Positions 27,868-37,376 are shown, counted from the stretch's first letter. The stretch: DNA of 64,000 nt from Streptomyces sp. NBC_01408 (GCF_026340255.1 NZ_JAPEPJ010000003.1:310001-374000), one strand, 5' to 3'. Numbers and translations: made by a program. Notes: generated by a model from the sequence alone, not told the origin.

Positions 27868-28746
27868 CACACCGGCGCCCGCCACCGTGAGGACTGGGCG
27901 CGGAACGGTGCGCGCGTGGCCGGGGCGCTTCCACTCCCTGGGGTAGCCGACCGACACCTCCTCGAAGCGGACCCCGTCGTGCCAGGTGGTCCGGGGGATG
28001 TGGAGGTGCCCGTAGACGACCACGGCCGTGTTGAAGCGCAGGTGCCAGTCGGCCGTGCGCTCCGTACCGCACCACTGGGCGAACTCCGGCAGGCGCAGGA
28101 TGTCCAGGGGTGCCCGGACCAGCGGGTAGTGGTTGACCAGCACCAGCGGGACCTCGGAGTCGCAGGCGGCGAGGCGCTCCTCGGTGTAGGCCACCCGCGC
28201 GTGGCACCACTCCTCGCGGCTGGCGTACGGGTCGGGGTGCAGGTAGAACTCGTCGGTGCACACCACCCCCGCGGCCCGGGCCTGGGCGAGGGACTCCTCC
28301 TTGTTCGCGGCCGTGGGCGTCCGGAAGGTGTAGTCGTACAGGAGGAAGAGCGGCGCGATCCGCACCGGGCCACCCGCCCCCTCCCACACGGCGTACGGGT
28401 CCTCGGGGGTGAGGACGCCCAGGTCGCGGCAGACCTCGACCAGGTGCTCGTAGCGGCCCACCCCGCGCAGTCCGGCCGGGTCCTTCTTCGGGGTCCACAG
28501 CTCGTGGTTGCCCGGGGCCCAGATCACCCGCGCGAACCGGTCCCGCAGCGTCCGCAGGGTCCAGGCGATCTGTTCGGTCCGCTCCCCCACGTCGCCGGCC
28601 ACGATGAGCCAGTCGCCGTCCGACTCCGGCCGGAGCCCTTCGACGATCGTCCTGTTCTCCGCGTGGGCCACGTGCAGGTCGCTGACGGCGAGCAGTTGCG
28701 GCCGGCGGGGTCGGTCCGGCCGGTGGCCCGTGTTGATCTCGTTCAT
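27811..28746 (-). CDS. Metallophosphoesterase
   Basis: A 311-residue calcineurin-like phosphoesterase. All metal-ligand blocks are visible: LLAVSDLHVAHAENR (DxH), VAGDVGERTEQ (GD), APGNHELWTPKK (GNHE), LVNHYPLVRAP (H) and VYGHLHIPRTTWHD (GHLH). The start ATG is at 28746. The substrate may be a phosphodiester, a nucleotide or a phosphoprotein. The last 57 bases overlap the Lrp gene tail-to-tail; the C-terminal 19 residues are therefore under double coding constraint. Confidence 0.9.
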   Translation of the reverse strand: MNEINTGHRPDRPRRPQLLAVSDLHVAHAENRTIVEGLRPESDGDWLIVAGDVGERTEQIAWTLRTLRDRFARVIWAPGNHELWTPKKDPAGLRGVGRYEHLVEVCRDLGVLTPEDPYAVWEGAGGPVRIAPLFLLYDYTFRTPTAANKEESLAQARAAGVVCTDEFYLHPDPYASREEWCHARVAYTEERLAACDSEVPLVLVNHYPLVRAPLDILRLPEFAQWCGTERTADWHLRFNTAVVVYGHLHIPRTTWHDGVRFEEVSVGYPREWKRPGHARTVPRPVLTVAGAGVSAPDGQAGRLLDALHDDL

Positions 28747-28978
28747 GACGGCACGGTGCCATCCGCCGTCCCCGCGCACACCCGGAACCGGCGGATCGGG
28801 CCCGAAATGGACCAGGGCCGTCAGCGACCCGTATGAACCGGTCCCGTCCGCGTCAAAGTCCCGTCAGGGGGCGGCCGTAGGGGCGGGGAGGCGGGCATAG
28901 GTTCGGTGTCGCGCCCTGGACCGCCTCCCCGCGCCCGGGGCGAACACCTGCCGTTCGTGGATCCTCAAGGAGGGCCCC

Positions 28979-29374
28979 ATGTGCATGTACGCCTACGAGA
29001 ACGACCCCGAACCCGAGGAACGGGACCCGGCCGGACCCCTCTGCGTGCCGGTCCGGCCGGGAAGTGCGGGGGTGGTGGTACGCATGTTCCGCACCCCGCT
29101 GGGCACTCGCACCGCCGTCGGTTTCACCGGGCCGGACGCACTGACCGCCGCCCTCGGGGCCGGGCAGCCCTGGATCCGGCTCTCCGAGGCCGCGCTGCGC
29201 GCCCTGGCCGAACCGCTCGGCGTCACCCTGCTGACGGTCGATCCGACCCTCACCGCTCCCGCCGTCGCCGCTCCCGCCGCCACCCCGGCGACCCCGACCC
29301 CGACGCCGACGCCGACGCCGTCCAGCCCGGCCACGACGGCCGCCCGCCGGGCGACCGCGACCCGGACCGCCTGA
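28979..29374 (+). CDS. SAV_915-like small protein
   Basis: A 131-residue protein starting MCMYAYENDPEPEERDPAG with a strong AAGGAGG ribosome-binding site. Residues 20-90 form a small alpha/beta domain (CVPVRPGSAGVVVRMFRTPL, PWIRLSEAALRALAEPLGV) typical of streptomycete SAV_915-family (SseB-like) proteins, whose function is not known. The C-terminus is low complexity (TPTPTPTPTPSSPATTAA). The TGA sits 15 bases before the decarboxylase start, so the two are probably cotranscribed. Confidence 0.82.
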   Translation: MCMYAYENDPEPEERDPAGPLCVPVRPGSAGVVVRMFRTPLGTRTAVGFTGPDALTAALGAGQPWIRLSEAALRALAEPLGVTLLTVDPTLTAPAVAAPAATPATPTPTPTPTPSSPATTAARRATATRTA

Positions 29375-29388
29375 TGGGAGACCAGCCG

Positions 29389-30759
29389 ATGACCACAGCC
29401 GTCCTCCACGAGAGCGGGGCCGGGGCCGGAGCGGGAAGCGGAACCGGGGCTGAGGCCCCGACCGGCGAGTGGTCGATATGGCCCGCGTCCACGACACGGC
29501 TCGCGCACGGCGCCGTCGCGGTCGGCGGAGTGCCCCTCACCGAGGTGGCCGACCGGTTCGACACCCCCGCCTACGTCCTGGACGAGGGCGAGGTCCGTTC
29601 ACGCTGCCGGAGCTACCGGGCCGCCTTCCCCGAGGCGGACGTGCTCTACGCGGCCAAGGCCTTCCTGTCCCGCGCGATGGTGCGCTGGGTCCAGGAGGAG
29701 GGGCTGGGCCTGGACGTGTGTTCCGCGGGCGAGCTGGAACTCGCCGTCACCGCCGGCTTCCCGCCCGGGCAGATCGTGCTGCACGGCAACGCGAAGTCGC
29801 CCCGCGACATCGAGGCGGCCCTGCGGCTGGGCGTAGGCCGGATCGTCATCGACAGCGCGTCCGAGATCGCCCGGATCGCGGCCGCCCTCGGCCCCCGGGA
29901 GCGCCAGAAGGTCATGCTCCGCGTGGTGCCCGGGATCTCCGCCGGCGGCCACGACAAGATCCGCACCGGTACGGACGGCCAGAAGTTCGGGCTGTCCCTC
30001 ACCGACGGGGGCGCGCAGCACGCCGTCGCCCGGATCCTCGGCCAGCCGCAGCTCGAACTGACCGGCCTGCACTGCCACATAGGCTCGCAGATCACCGAGG
30101 TGAAGCCGTACCTGGTGGCCCTGCGCCGCATGGTGGGGCTGATGGCCCGGATCCGCGACGCCCACGGCGTCGTCCTGCCCGAGCTGGACATGGGCGGCGG
30201 CCACGGCATCGGCTACCGGCCCGGCGAGCCGACCCTGGACCTCACCGCCCTCGCCCGGCGGATGCGCGCCGAGCTCCGAGACAGCTGCGCCGCCGCCGGG
30301 CTGGCGGTGCCCCGGCTCGCCGTCGAGCCCGGACGGGCCGTCGCCGGGCCGGCCGGGGTCGCCGTGTACCGGGTGCTCGCCGTCAAGCACACCGGCGGAT
30401 GCGTCTTCGTGGCCGTCGACGGCGGCATGAGCGACAACCCGCGGCCCGCGCTGTACGGGGTGCGCTACGCGCCCCGCCTCATCGGGCGCCGGTCGACGGC
30501 AGCGCCCCGTACGACCACGGTCGTCGGCCGGCACTGCGAGGCGGGCGACATCCTGGCGGCCGATGTGGAACTGCCCGGCGACGTCCACCCCGGCGACCTG
30601 CTGGCCGTACCGGTGTCCGGGGCCTACCAGTTGTCCATGGCCTCGGGCTACAACCTGGTCGGGCGCCCCGCGGTCGTCGCGGTCCACGAGGGCAGGGCCC
30701 GGCTCCTCGTCCGCCGCGAAACCCTGGAGGACTTCCGCAACCGCGACATCGGCGGCTAG
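29389..30759 (+). CDS. lysA: Diaminopimelate decarboxylase-like PLP enzyme
   Basis: A 456-residue fold-type III PLP decarboxylase. The PLP lysine is in DVLYAAKAFLSRAMVRW, followed by GLDVCSAGELELAV, LHCHIGSQITEV, the phosphate-binding LDMGGGHGIGYRPGEP and a C-terminal ligand region GAYQLSMASGYNLVGRP. These fit meso-diaminopimelate decarboxylase, the last step of lysine synthesis. The start at 29389 has GGGAG upstream; the N-terminus has a Gly/Ala-rich tail (GAGAGSGTGAEA). The neighbourhood lacks the usual argS/hom/thrC genes, so this may be a second LysA paralogue. Confidence 0.88.
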   Translation: MTTAVLHESGAGAGAGSGTGAEAPTGEWSIWPASTTRLAHGAVAVGGVPLTEVADRFDTPAYVLDEGEVRSRCRSYRAAFPEADVLYAAKAFLSRAMVRWVQEEGLGLDVCSAGELELAVTAGFPPGQIVLHGNAKSPRDIEAALRLGVGRIVIDSASEIARIAAALGPRERQKVMLRVVPGISAGGHDKIRTGTDGQKFGLSLTDGGAQHAVARILGQPQLELTGLHCHIGSQITEVKPYLVALRRMVGLMARIRDAHGVVLPELDMGGGHGIGYRPGEPTLDLTALARRMRAELRDSCAAAGLAVPRLAVEPGRAVAGPAGVAVYRVLAVKHTGGCVFVAVDGGMSDNPRPALYGVRYAPRLIGRRSTAAPRTTTVVGRHCEAGDILAADVELPGDVHPGDLLAVPVSGAYQLSMASGYNLVGRPAVVAVHEGRARLLVRRETLEDFRNRDIGG

Positions 30760-30781
30760 CCGCCGCCCGGGCCCCCCGGTC

Positions 30782-31753
30782 CGTGGGGGAACAAGCCGGT
30801 CCGGGGACCTGGCCGTCGGCGAGTCGGACGAGCTGCCGGTGTACTGGCAGGGCACCCGCCCGTACCGGGTGCCGCTGCCCACCGGATGGACCCGGGGCAG
30901 CGTACGCAGCGTCAACTCCAAGGGCCTGATGGCGGGGACGCTCACCCGCGACGACCGGAAGTACGTGCTGTTCACGTACGAGAAGGGCGCGCGGGCGGTG
31001 CGGATCCTGACCGCGCCCGCGGACCCGGCCGGCGGCACCGGCGGGATCGCCGTCAACGACGCGGGCCGGGTGGCCTGGGTGACCGGCACCGTCGCGAAGG
31101 AGTGGCAGGGCGGCAGGCTGGTCCGCGAACTCCCGCTGCCCGTCGGCGCGCAGGGCGGAACCCGGATCGACAAGATCTCGGGGATCAACAAGCGGGGCGA
31201 CATCGTCGGCTCGGCGTACCGGTGGAAGGAGCAGGACGGCCGGCCGAACATCCTGTACCAGTCGTACCCGGTGGTCTGGCCGGCCGGCAGCGGTCCGGCG
31301 TACGCGCTGCCGGGCGTCGACGAGAACAACCCGGCCCGCGAGACGCACCCGGCCGGAATCGACGACCGCGGCGTCGTGGCCGCCGCGGAGATCTCGTCCT
31401 GGCACGGCAGCCTCGACGCCGTCGGCTACGTCTGGCAGACCCCGTACACCGCGCCGGCCACCGCCCTGCCCGGGCTCGCCGGCCAGGAGGAACTGGAGCT
31501 CGCGGACCTCAGCCCGACCACCAACCGCCTGGTCGGCACGGCGATGACCTTCCTTGACGGCGGCTACGCCAAGCCCTCCCAGGCCACCTACCAGACCGGA
31601 CGCGGCCCGGTGAAGGTCCTCCCGGTCCCCGACCCCGCATCCGACGCCCGCGCCACCGCCGTCGCGGACGACGACCGCGTAGCCGGCCAGATCAACGGCG
31701 CCGCGGTCATCTGGACCTGCGCAGACCAACAGGCCACCCTCCCGGAGAACTGA
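30782..31753 (+). pseudogene. 5'-truncated secreted-type repeat protein
   Basis: The frame has clear coding character from about 30815 (GDLAVGESDELPVYWQGTRP) to the stop at 31753, with repeated motifs of the extracellular HAF-repeat type (GGIAVNDAGRVAWVTG, KISGINKRGDIVGSAYRW, AGIDDRGVVAAAEI, TAVADDDRVAGQINGAA). No signal peptide or ribosome-binding site precedes it, and the next usable starts (GTG 30839 and later) would begin inside a repeat. It begins 20-50 bases after the lysA stop. I interpret it as a gene that has lost its 5' end; a cytoplasmic short form from an internal GTG cannot be excluded. Confidence 0.6.
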
Positions 31754-31781
31754 CCCCCGCCACCGGCTCCCGGTCAGGTTC

Positions 31782-33491
31782 TCAGTGTGCGATCACGCTG
31801 TCGTAGAGCTCCCGGAAGGCCCGGGAGATGTCCACGAAGCACACGGTGGTGAGCTCTTCTCGGGTGGGTGTGCTGGAACTCCCGTGCAGTTCGTCCAGGC
31901 GCAGATCGCGAAGGTCACGGGCCTTGCGGCACAGTTCGCGGGCGAAGCGGCCGTTGCCCAACTGGTCGATGTGGCTCTCGTCCACGGCCTGCCTGAAGTA
32001 CGTTTCGAGCGCGGTGGCCGCGTCCTCGTCGAGGCGGTCGCTCTGCGCTTCCAGAAGGCTGAGCGCGATCCGCACCAGCTCGTCGGCGGAGTACGACGGG
32101 AAGTCCACGCGTGTGGTGAACCGGGACGCCAGCCCGGGATTGGTCGCGAGCAGTTCGGTCATCTCGTCCGGATAGCCGGCCAGGATGACGACGAGGCGGT
32201 CCCGGTCGTCCTCGGCGCGCTTGAGCAGGACTTGGAGTGCTTCCTTACCGAAGGCGTCGCCGCCGGAGTATCCGCTGTTGGACAGGGAGTAGGCCTCGTC
32301 GATGAACAGGACACCGTCGAGGGCGGAGTCGATCAGCTTGCTGGTCTTCGCGGCGGTGTGGCCGAGGTGTTGACCGACCAGGTCGACCCGTTGCGCTTCG
32401 ATGACCTGGCCCTTTTCGAGGAGCCCGAGCCCGGCGAACACGTTGCCGATCACGCGTGCGACGGTGGTCTTTCCGGTGCCTGGCGGGCCGGCGAACACGA
32501 AGTGCTGCGGGGAGGAGGTCGAGGGGATTCCCTGCTCCCTGCGTACGGTAGCCATCCTCAACTGCGCGATGAGCGTGCGGAGCTGGCGCTTGACCGGCTC
32601 CAGTCCGATCATGCCGTCCAGCAGCGCCATGGCTTCCCTCAGCCGTTCCTCCCGGTTCAGGGTCTCCGTGGTGGGTGCCGCGTCATTCGCGGTAGCGGCC
32701 GTGGGTGGTGTCCGCGGGACCGGAGGCACCGTGGCCTGGACCGTGACGGCCTGGGCCCGATCGGCGACATCGGCGAGGTTGGGGAAACAGCGGAAGGCGT
32801 ACTGGAAGTGACGCAGGGCCTCGTCATGGCGCCCCAGTCCCTCGTACGCAAGACCCCGTACGTAGGCGACTTCCCCGTCGTACCTCCCCTCCTTCTCCAG
32901 CGCCTGCGGGAGCGGGGCGAGGGCATTGAGCGCCTCGTGGAACACGTGCTGTTCGACGAGCGCCCTGGCCACGTACAACTGGGACTCGTCACGAAGGAAG
33001 GCGTCGGTGATGCTCCGTGAGAAGTGAAGGACGAGGGACCAGTCCCCCTTCAAGAAGGCATACCGCGTGGACGCGAACCGGGTCTCGTCGCAGTCCAGGT
33101 ACGCATCCTCGAGTGACCGCCACGCTTCGTCCAGCCGCCGTTCGTTCAGGAGCTTCGACAGAGTCGCGAGCCAGAGGTCACGCGCGTTCTCAAGACGGAA
33201 GGACACGTAGACGCCGAGGTCGAAGCGGGACTCGAACGCCATGCGGTGCTTGCTGCGCAGGGCGCCGAAGGATCGGTAGTGCCGTGACATCGCGTCAACT
33301 GCCTCTGGCTGGCGCTGTCCTGTGGCATGCAGACCCAACCAGGCGTCGGCGGCGGACGGATCGTACTGGACGGCCTGTTCGAAGCGATGCGCGGCCAGGT
33401 CCTTCCGGCCTTGCCGCAGAAACCCGACGCCCTCGGTCCAGGCACTCTCGCACCTTCTGGTGGAGTACCGCGGAGTGGAGGCTCCCGGCAT
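31782..33491 (-). CDS. EccA-like AAA+ ATPase (CbxX/CfqX family) with TPR-like N-terminus
   Basis: A 569-residue protein. Residues 20-245 are TPR-like helical repeats (HRFEQAVQYDPSAADAWLGL; RHDEALRHFQYAFRCFPNLA). After a Pro/Thr linker (255-280), a CbxX/CfqX AAA+ domain carries Walker A GPPGTGKT (335-342), Walker B GVLFIDEAYSL (393-403) and sensor/arginine elements (NPGLASRFTTRVDFPSY). This is the layout of EccA, the cytosolic ATPase of type VII (ESX) secretion. No ecc, mycP or WXG100 genes are visible here, so it is an orphan. ATG at 33491 has GGAGGGGA upstream. Confidence 0.85.
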   Translation of the reverse strand: MPGASTPRYSTRRCESAWTEGVGFLRQGRKDLAAHRFEQAVQYDPSAADAWLGLHATGQRQPEAVDAMSRHYRSFGALRSKHRMAFESRFDLGVYVSFRLENARDLWLATLSKLLNERRLDEAWRSLEDAYLDCDETRFASTRYAFLKGDWSLVLHFSRSITDAFLRDESQLYVARALVEQHVFHEALNALAPLPQALEKEGRYDGEVAYVRGLAYEGLGRHDEALRHFQYAFRCFPNLADVADRAQAVTVQATVPPVPRTPPTAATANDAAPTTETLNREERLREAMALLDGMIGLEPVKRQLRTLIAQLRMATVRREQGIPSTSSPQHFVFAGPPGTGKTTVARVIGNVFAGLGLLEKGQVIEAQRVDLVGQHLGHTAAKTSKLIDSALDGVLFIDEAYSLSNSGYSGGDAFGKEALQVLLKRAEDDRDRLVVILAGYPDEMTELLATNPGLASRFTTRVDFPSYSADELVRIALSLLEAQSDRLDEDAATALETYFRQAVDESHIDQLGNGRFARELCRKARDLRDLRLDELHGSSSTPTREELTTVCFVDISRAFRELYDSVIAH

Positions 33492-33649
33492 CACTGGCTC
33501 CCCTCCGAACAACCGGCTCGATCCGGCTCGTTGTCGCCGGGAGAGTATTTCACCTCGTGAGATCGACGACGGAGTCGGCCCCGAACACCGGGCGTCAGCG
33601 TCCGGCTGCCGTGGCCCGGGACAGAGCGGACGGGCGTGCGCCCCGCGCG

Positions 33650-34699
33650 TCACACGGCGGCGGGGTGCAGGGTCGCCTCCCCCACCACCTCGATGCCCGT
33701 GCGCTCACCGGGGCGGGCGGCGGCGGGGCTGGGGACGCGGACGTCGATGGGCTCGGCCATGCCGTCGACTGCGACGGTGACCATGGCGTCGTGGCCGTAG
33801 AAGCGGACGTCGGTCACCGTGCCACTGGCTTCGGCCGCGTCCGGGGCGGTCAGCCGAAGCTGCTCGGGCCGCAGCAGCACCACGCCCTCGCGGCCGCGGC
33901 CGGGCGGGTTCGTGAGCGGGATGCGGCCCAGCGCGGTGGCCGCCACGTCCTGGTCCGCAGTGCCGGTGACGAGTACCGCGTCACCGACGAAGGCGGCCAC
34001 CCAGGGGTCGGCGGGACGGCTGTACACCGCGTGCGGTGTGTCGCACTGGGCCACGCGGCCGTCCCGGACGACGGCGACGAGGTCGGCTGTGGAGAGGGCT
34101 TCCTGCTGGTCGTGGGTGACGAGCAGGGCGGTGGCTCCGGTGGCGCGCAGGGCGGCGCGTACGTCGGCCCGTACGCCGGTGCGCAGGGCAGCGTCGAGGG
34201 CGTTGAACGGCTCGTCGAGGAGGACCAGGGCGGGCTGCGGTGCCAGGGCGCGGGCGAGGGCGATGCGCTGCTGCTGGCCGCCGGACAGCTCGTGCGGCAT
34301 GCGGTCGCCGTATCCGGCGAGGCCGACGAGTTCGAGCATCTCCTCCGTGCGCCGCCGGCGGGCGGCCCGGTCGAGGCCGGTCAGGCCGAAGGCGACGTTG
34401 CGGGCCACGCTGAGGTGCGGGAAGAGCGCGCCCTCCTGGGGCACGATGCCGATGCGGCGGCGTTCGGGCGGAAGGTGGACTCCGGGGCCGGACAGCGTGC
34501 GCCCGTCGAGGGTGACGGTGCCCGCGTCGGCGCGCAGGAAGCCGGCGATGATGCGCAGCAGCGTGGTCTTGCCGCAGCCCGAGGGGCCGAGCACGGCGGT
34601 CAGCGCGCCGCCGGGGACGGTGAGGTCGAGGCCGTCGAGGACCGGCGCCGCACCGGGGCCGTAGGCCTTGGCCAGTCCGGCGATCTGCAGGTCGGTCAT
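33650..34699 (-). CDS. fbpC: Ferric iron ABC transporter ATP-binding protein
   Basis: A 349-residue ABC ATPase of the FbpC/AfuC group. It has Walker A LGPSGCGKTT, Q-loop VPQEGALFPHLSV, signature LSGGQQQRIALARAL, Walker B VLLDEPFNALD, switch LLVTHDQQEAL, and a C-terminal TOBE-like regulatory domain (LLRPEQLRLTAPDAAEASG). ATG at 34699 overlaps the permease stop (ATGA). The substrate assignment rests on the binding protein and the iron box at the operon start. Last gene of the fbp operon. Confidence 0.92.
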   Translation of the reverse strand: MTDLQIAGLAKAYGPGAAPVLDGLDLTVPGGALTAVLGPSGCGKTTLLRIIAGFLRADAGTVTLDGRTLSGPGVHLPPERRRIGIVPQEGALFPHLSVARNVAFGLTGLDRAARRRRTEEMLELVGLAGYGDRMPHELSGGQQQRIALARALAPQPALVLLDEPFNALDAALRTGVRADVRAALRATGATALLVTHDQQEALSTADLVAVVRDGRVAQCDTPHAVYSRPADPWVAAFVGDAVLVTGTADQDVAATALGRIPLTNPPGRGREGVVLLRPEQLRLTAPDAAEASGTVTDVRFYGHDAMVTVAVDGMAEPIDVRVPSPAAARPGERTGIEVVGEATLHPAAV

Positions 34700-36282
34700 G
34701 TGCGGTGCCTTCCGAGGAGGTAGGACGGGATGGCGGCCAGCAGGATCAGGGCGGCGGCGTAGGGCGCGGCGGCGGCGAAGGATCCGGTGCCGGTTTCCGT
34801 CCACAGGCGGGTGGCCAGGGTGTCCATCCCCGTGGGGCGCAGCAGGAGGGTGGCGGGGAGTTCCTTCATGCACACGACGAAGGTGAGCGCGGCTCCGGCG
34901 GCGACCCCGGGGGCGGCCAGCGGCACGGTCACCTCGCGCAGCACGCGCAGCGGGGAGCGGCCCAGCGAGCGGGCTACGTCCTCCAGGACGGGCGGGGACT
35001 GGAGGACGGCCGCGCGGGTGCCGGCGACGGCGACGGGCAGGAAGAGCACGGCGTACGCGCAGACCAGCAGCGGGGTTTCCTGGTAGATCGGTTCGGCGTA
35101 GCGGACCGCGAAGAAGACCAGGGAGAGCGCGACGGTGATGCCCGGGAGCGCGTGCCCGGCGTAGGCCGACTGCTCGAGCAGCCGGGCCGTCCGGCCGCGG
35201 TACCGCGCGGCGATCACGCCGACCGGCAGGGCGAGCAGGGTGGTGAGTGCGGCTCCCGCGGCGGCGACGCCCAGGGTGGTGGCGGCGGTGTCGAGGAGCG
35301 TGGCCGGGTCCCAGGTCGCGGAGTTGCCGACGGCGAGCCAGTACCCGAGCGTCGCCAGTGGGGCGAGGACGGCGACGCCGGTGACCGCCGCGCACCAGGT
35401 CAGGGCGGGCACCCGCCAGCGTCCCAGCACCGCGGGGACGGCGGGGCGCGCGGTACCGCCGCCCGTCCTCGCATGGCCGGCCCGGCCCCGGGTGCGCGCC
35501 TCGGCGGCGACCAGCAGGATCGTCATCACCACGAGGACGACGCTGAGCGCGGCGGCCGGGGTGCGGTCGAAGCTGGCCCGGTAGGAGGTGTAGATGCCGC
35601 GGGTGAAGGTGTCGTACCGCATGAGGGACACGGCGCCGAAGTCGGAGAACACGTACAGCGCGACGAGTACGGAGCCACCGGCGGCCGCGGGCCGCAGCTG
35701 CGGCAGCGTCACCCGCAGGAAGGTCTTCAGCGGTCCGTGGCCGAGGGAGCGGGCGACCTCCTCCTGCGCGGGGTCGGTGCCGCGCAGCGCGGCGGTGACG
35801 GGCAGGTAGACGTACGGGAAGCTCACCAGCGTCAGTGCGAGAGCCGCGCCCGAGAAGCCGGCCATCTGCGGGAAGGCGGACAGCCAGGCGAAGGCGGCGA
35901 CGTAGCTGGGCACGGCCAGCGGCAGGGTCACCAGCACCGACCAGACGCGGGCTCCGGGCAGGTCGGTGCGTACGGTCAGCCAGGCCAGCGAAAGACCGAG
36001 GACCAGGCAGGCGGTGACGACGACGGCGGCCAGTGCGAGGCTGCGGCCGAGCAGTTGGGCGGTGCGTTCGTCGGTGATGACGTCCCAGGCGAAGGCGGGC
36101 CCGCGCTCCAGGGAGCGCACCGCGAGATAGCCGAGCGGCAGCAGTGCGAAGACGGCGGCAACGGCCGCCGGGACGAACAGGACAGCGGGCGGACGAGCGG
36201 CGCGCGAACGCCCGGCCTGCGCGGTGGCGCCGGTCGGGCGGGCGGCCGGATCCGTCTGCGGGACGGGATCCGTGGGATGCAT
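34696..36282 (-). CDS. fbpB: Ferric iron ABC transporter permease
   Basis: A 528-residue permease with two fused six-helix halves, as in FbpB/SfuB. EAA loops are visible in both halves: QEEVARSLGHGPLKTFLRVT and LEDVARSLGRSPLRVLREVT. Membrane segments include VLFVPAAVAAVFALLPLGYL and AVTGVAVLAPLATLGYWLAV. ATG at 36282; it follows the binding-protein gene by 5 bases and overlaps the ATPase gene at its end. It imports Fe3+ delivered by the binding lipoprotein. Confidence 0.93.
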   Translation of the reverse strand: MHPTDPVPQTDPAARPTGATAQAGRSRAARPPAVLFVPAAVAAVFALLPLGYLAVRSLERGPAFAWDVITDERTAQLLGRSLALAAVVVTACLVLGLSLAWLTVRTDLPGARVWSVLVTLPLAVPSYVAAFAWLSAFPQMAGFSGAALALTLVSFPYVYLPVTAALRGTDPAQEEVARSLGHGPLKTFLRVTLPQLRPAAAGGSVLVALYVFSDFGAVSLMRYDTFTRGIYTSYRASFDRTPAAALSVVLVVMTILLVAAEARTRGRAGHARTGGGTARPAVPAVLGRWRVPALTWCAAVTGVAVLAPLATLGYWLAVGNSATWDPATLLDTAATTLGVAAAGAALTTLLALPVGVIAARYRGRTARLLEQSAYAGHALPGITVALSLVFFAVRYAEPIYQETPLLVCAYAVLFLPVAVAGTRAAVLQSPPVLEDVARSLGRSPLRVLREVTVPLAAPGVAAGAALTFVVCMKELPATLLLRPTGMDTLATRLWTETGTGSFAAAAPYAAALILLAAIPSYLLGRHRT

Positions 36283-36287
36283 ACGGG

Positions 36288-37307
36288 TCAGACCATCCCG
36301 ACGTCCTGGAGCATCTTCAGGGTCTCCTGAAGCGATTCCAGCTTGCCGAGGTCGATCTTGGGCGCGTCGAGGGAGGCCAGCGCGGGCAGACCCTTGACCG
36401 TGCTGGTCACACCCGAGGCCAGCGGGTATTCCCTGGTGTCCTCGGCGAAGTACTTCTGCGCCTTCTCGGAGAGCAGGAAGTCGACGGCCTTCTGCGCGGC
36501 CGGCGCCTGGTCGCTGCCCTTGACGATGCCGACACCGGCGGTGTTGACGAGGCCGCCCGGGTCGCCGCCGGGGAGGAAGTGGATCTTCGCCTTGACCTTG
36601 GCCTCGCCCTTCTCGGCGACCTGCTCGTACCAGTAGTAGTGGTTGACCAGGCCGAGCGAGACCTCGCCCTTGCCGACCGCGTCCAGCACCTTGAGGTTGT
36701 TGTCGTAGACCTTGGGCTCGTTGGCCTTCAGCCCCTTCAGCCAGGTGCGGGTGGCGTCGTCGCCCTCCAGGACGCGCATGCCGGTGACGAAGGCCTGGAA
36801 GGAGGCGTTCGTCGGGACGTATCCGACCTTGCCCTTCCACTCCGGCTTGACCAGGTCGTGGACGGTGTCCGGCACCTTGGACACCTGAGCGGGGTCGTAG
36901 GCGAGGACACGGACGCGCCCGGAGGTGCCGACCCAGTCGCCCGCGCCGCCACGGAAGCCGGGGTCCACCTTGTCCAGGGACTCCTGCGGCAGCTTCTCCA
37001 GCAGGCCCTTGGTGGACAGGGCCCCGAGGGCGCCGGCGTCCTGGGAGAAGAACAGCCCGGCCTTGGTCTTGCCGCCCTCTTCCTGGATCTGGGCCGCGAG
37101 TTCGGCGCTCTCGCCGTAGCGGACCGCGACCGTGGTGCCGACGGCCTTCTCCAGCTCGTCCAGGAGCGGCTTGACCAGCTTCTCGTTGCGGCCCGAGTAG
37201 ATCACGAGCCCCGCGTCGTCCTCGTCGACGCCGCAGCCTGCGACCGCGGGGAGAAGAAGTGCCGCCGCGAAGAGCGCGGTCAAGCGTCGGACCAAGGGGC
37301 GTCGCAT
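36288..37307 (-). CDS. fbpA: Ferric iron ABC transporter substrate-binding lipoprotein
   Basis: A 339-residue periplasmic-binding-type lipoprotein with a signal peptide (MRRPLVRRLTALFAAALLLP) and lipobox AVAGC. The mature protein has the FbpA/FutA pattern LVIYSGRNEKLVKPLLDELE, a KAGLFFSQDAGALGAL segment, and the paired tyrosines of the iron site in LGLVNHYYWYEQVAE. It should bind free or chelated Fe3+. ATG at 37307 with GGAAGG upstream. An iron box lies 51-69 bases upstream, so the operon should be induced under iron limitation. Confidence 0.94.
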   Translation of the reverse strand: MRRPLVRRLTALFAAALLLPAVAGCGVDEDDAGLVIYSGRNEKLVKPLLDELEKAVGTTVAVRYGESAELAAQIQEEGGKTKAGLFFSQDAGALGALSTKGLLEKLPQESLDKVDPGFRGGAGDWVGTSGRVRVLAYDPAQVSKVPDTVHDLVKPEWKGKVGYVPTNASFQAFVTGMRVLEGDDATRTWLKGLKANEPKVYDNNLKVLDAVGKGEVSLGLVNHYYWYEQVAEKGEAKVKAKIHFLPGGDPGGLVNTAGVGIVKGSDQAPAAQKAVDFLLSEKAQKYFAEDTREYPLASGVTSTVKGLPALASLDAPKIDLGKLESLQETLKMLQDVGMV

Positions 37308-37357
37308 GGAAAGCCTTCCTGCAAGGGCAGAGGAGAACCGGGTAACGCCCCATAAGT

Positions 37358-37376
37358 AAGGTAAAGCTAACCTAAA
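37358..37376 (-). promoter_or_regulatory. Iron box upstream of the fbp operon
   Basis: On the minus strand the site reads TTAGGTTAGCTTTACCTTA, about 16 of 19 positions matching the DmdR consensus. It lies 51-69 bases upstream of the binding-protein start. Confidence 0.85.

Noticed and set aside
31782..33491. A type VII secretion locus
   Set aside because: Only the EccA-like ATPase is present; no EccB-E, mycosin or WXG100 genes flank it.
34696..37353. A fused 885-codon protein covering the iron-transport binding protein and permease
   Set aside because: The upstream part reads the binding-protein gene in the wrong frame; the real permease starts at 36282 and the binding protein has its own frame.
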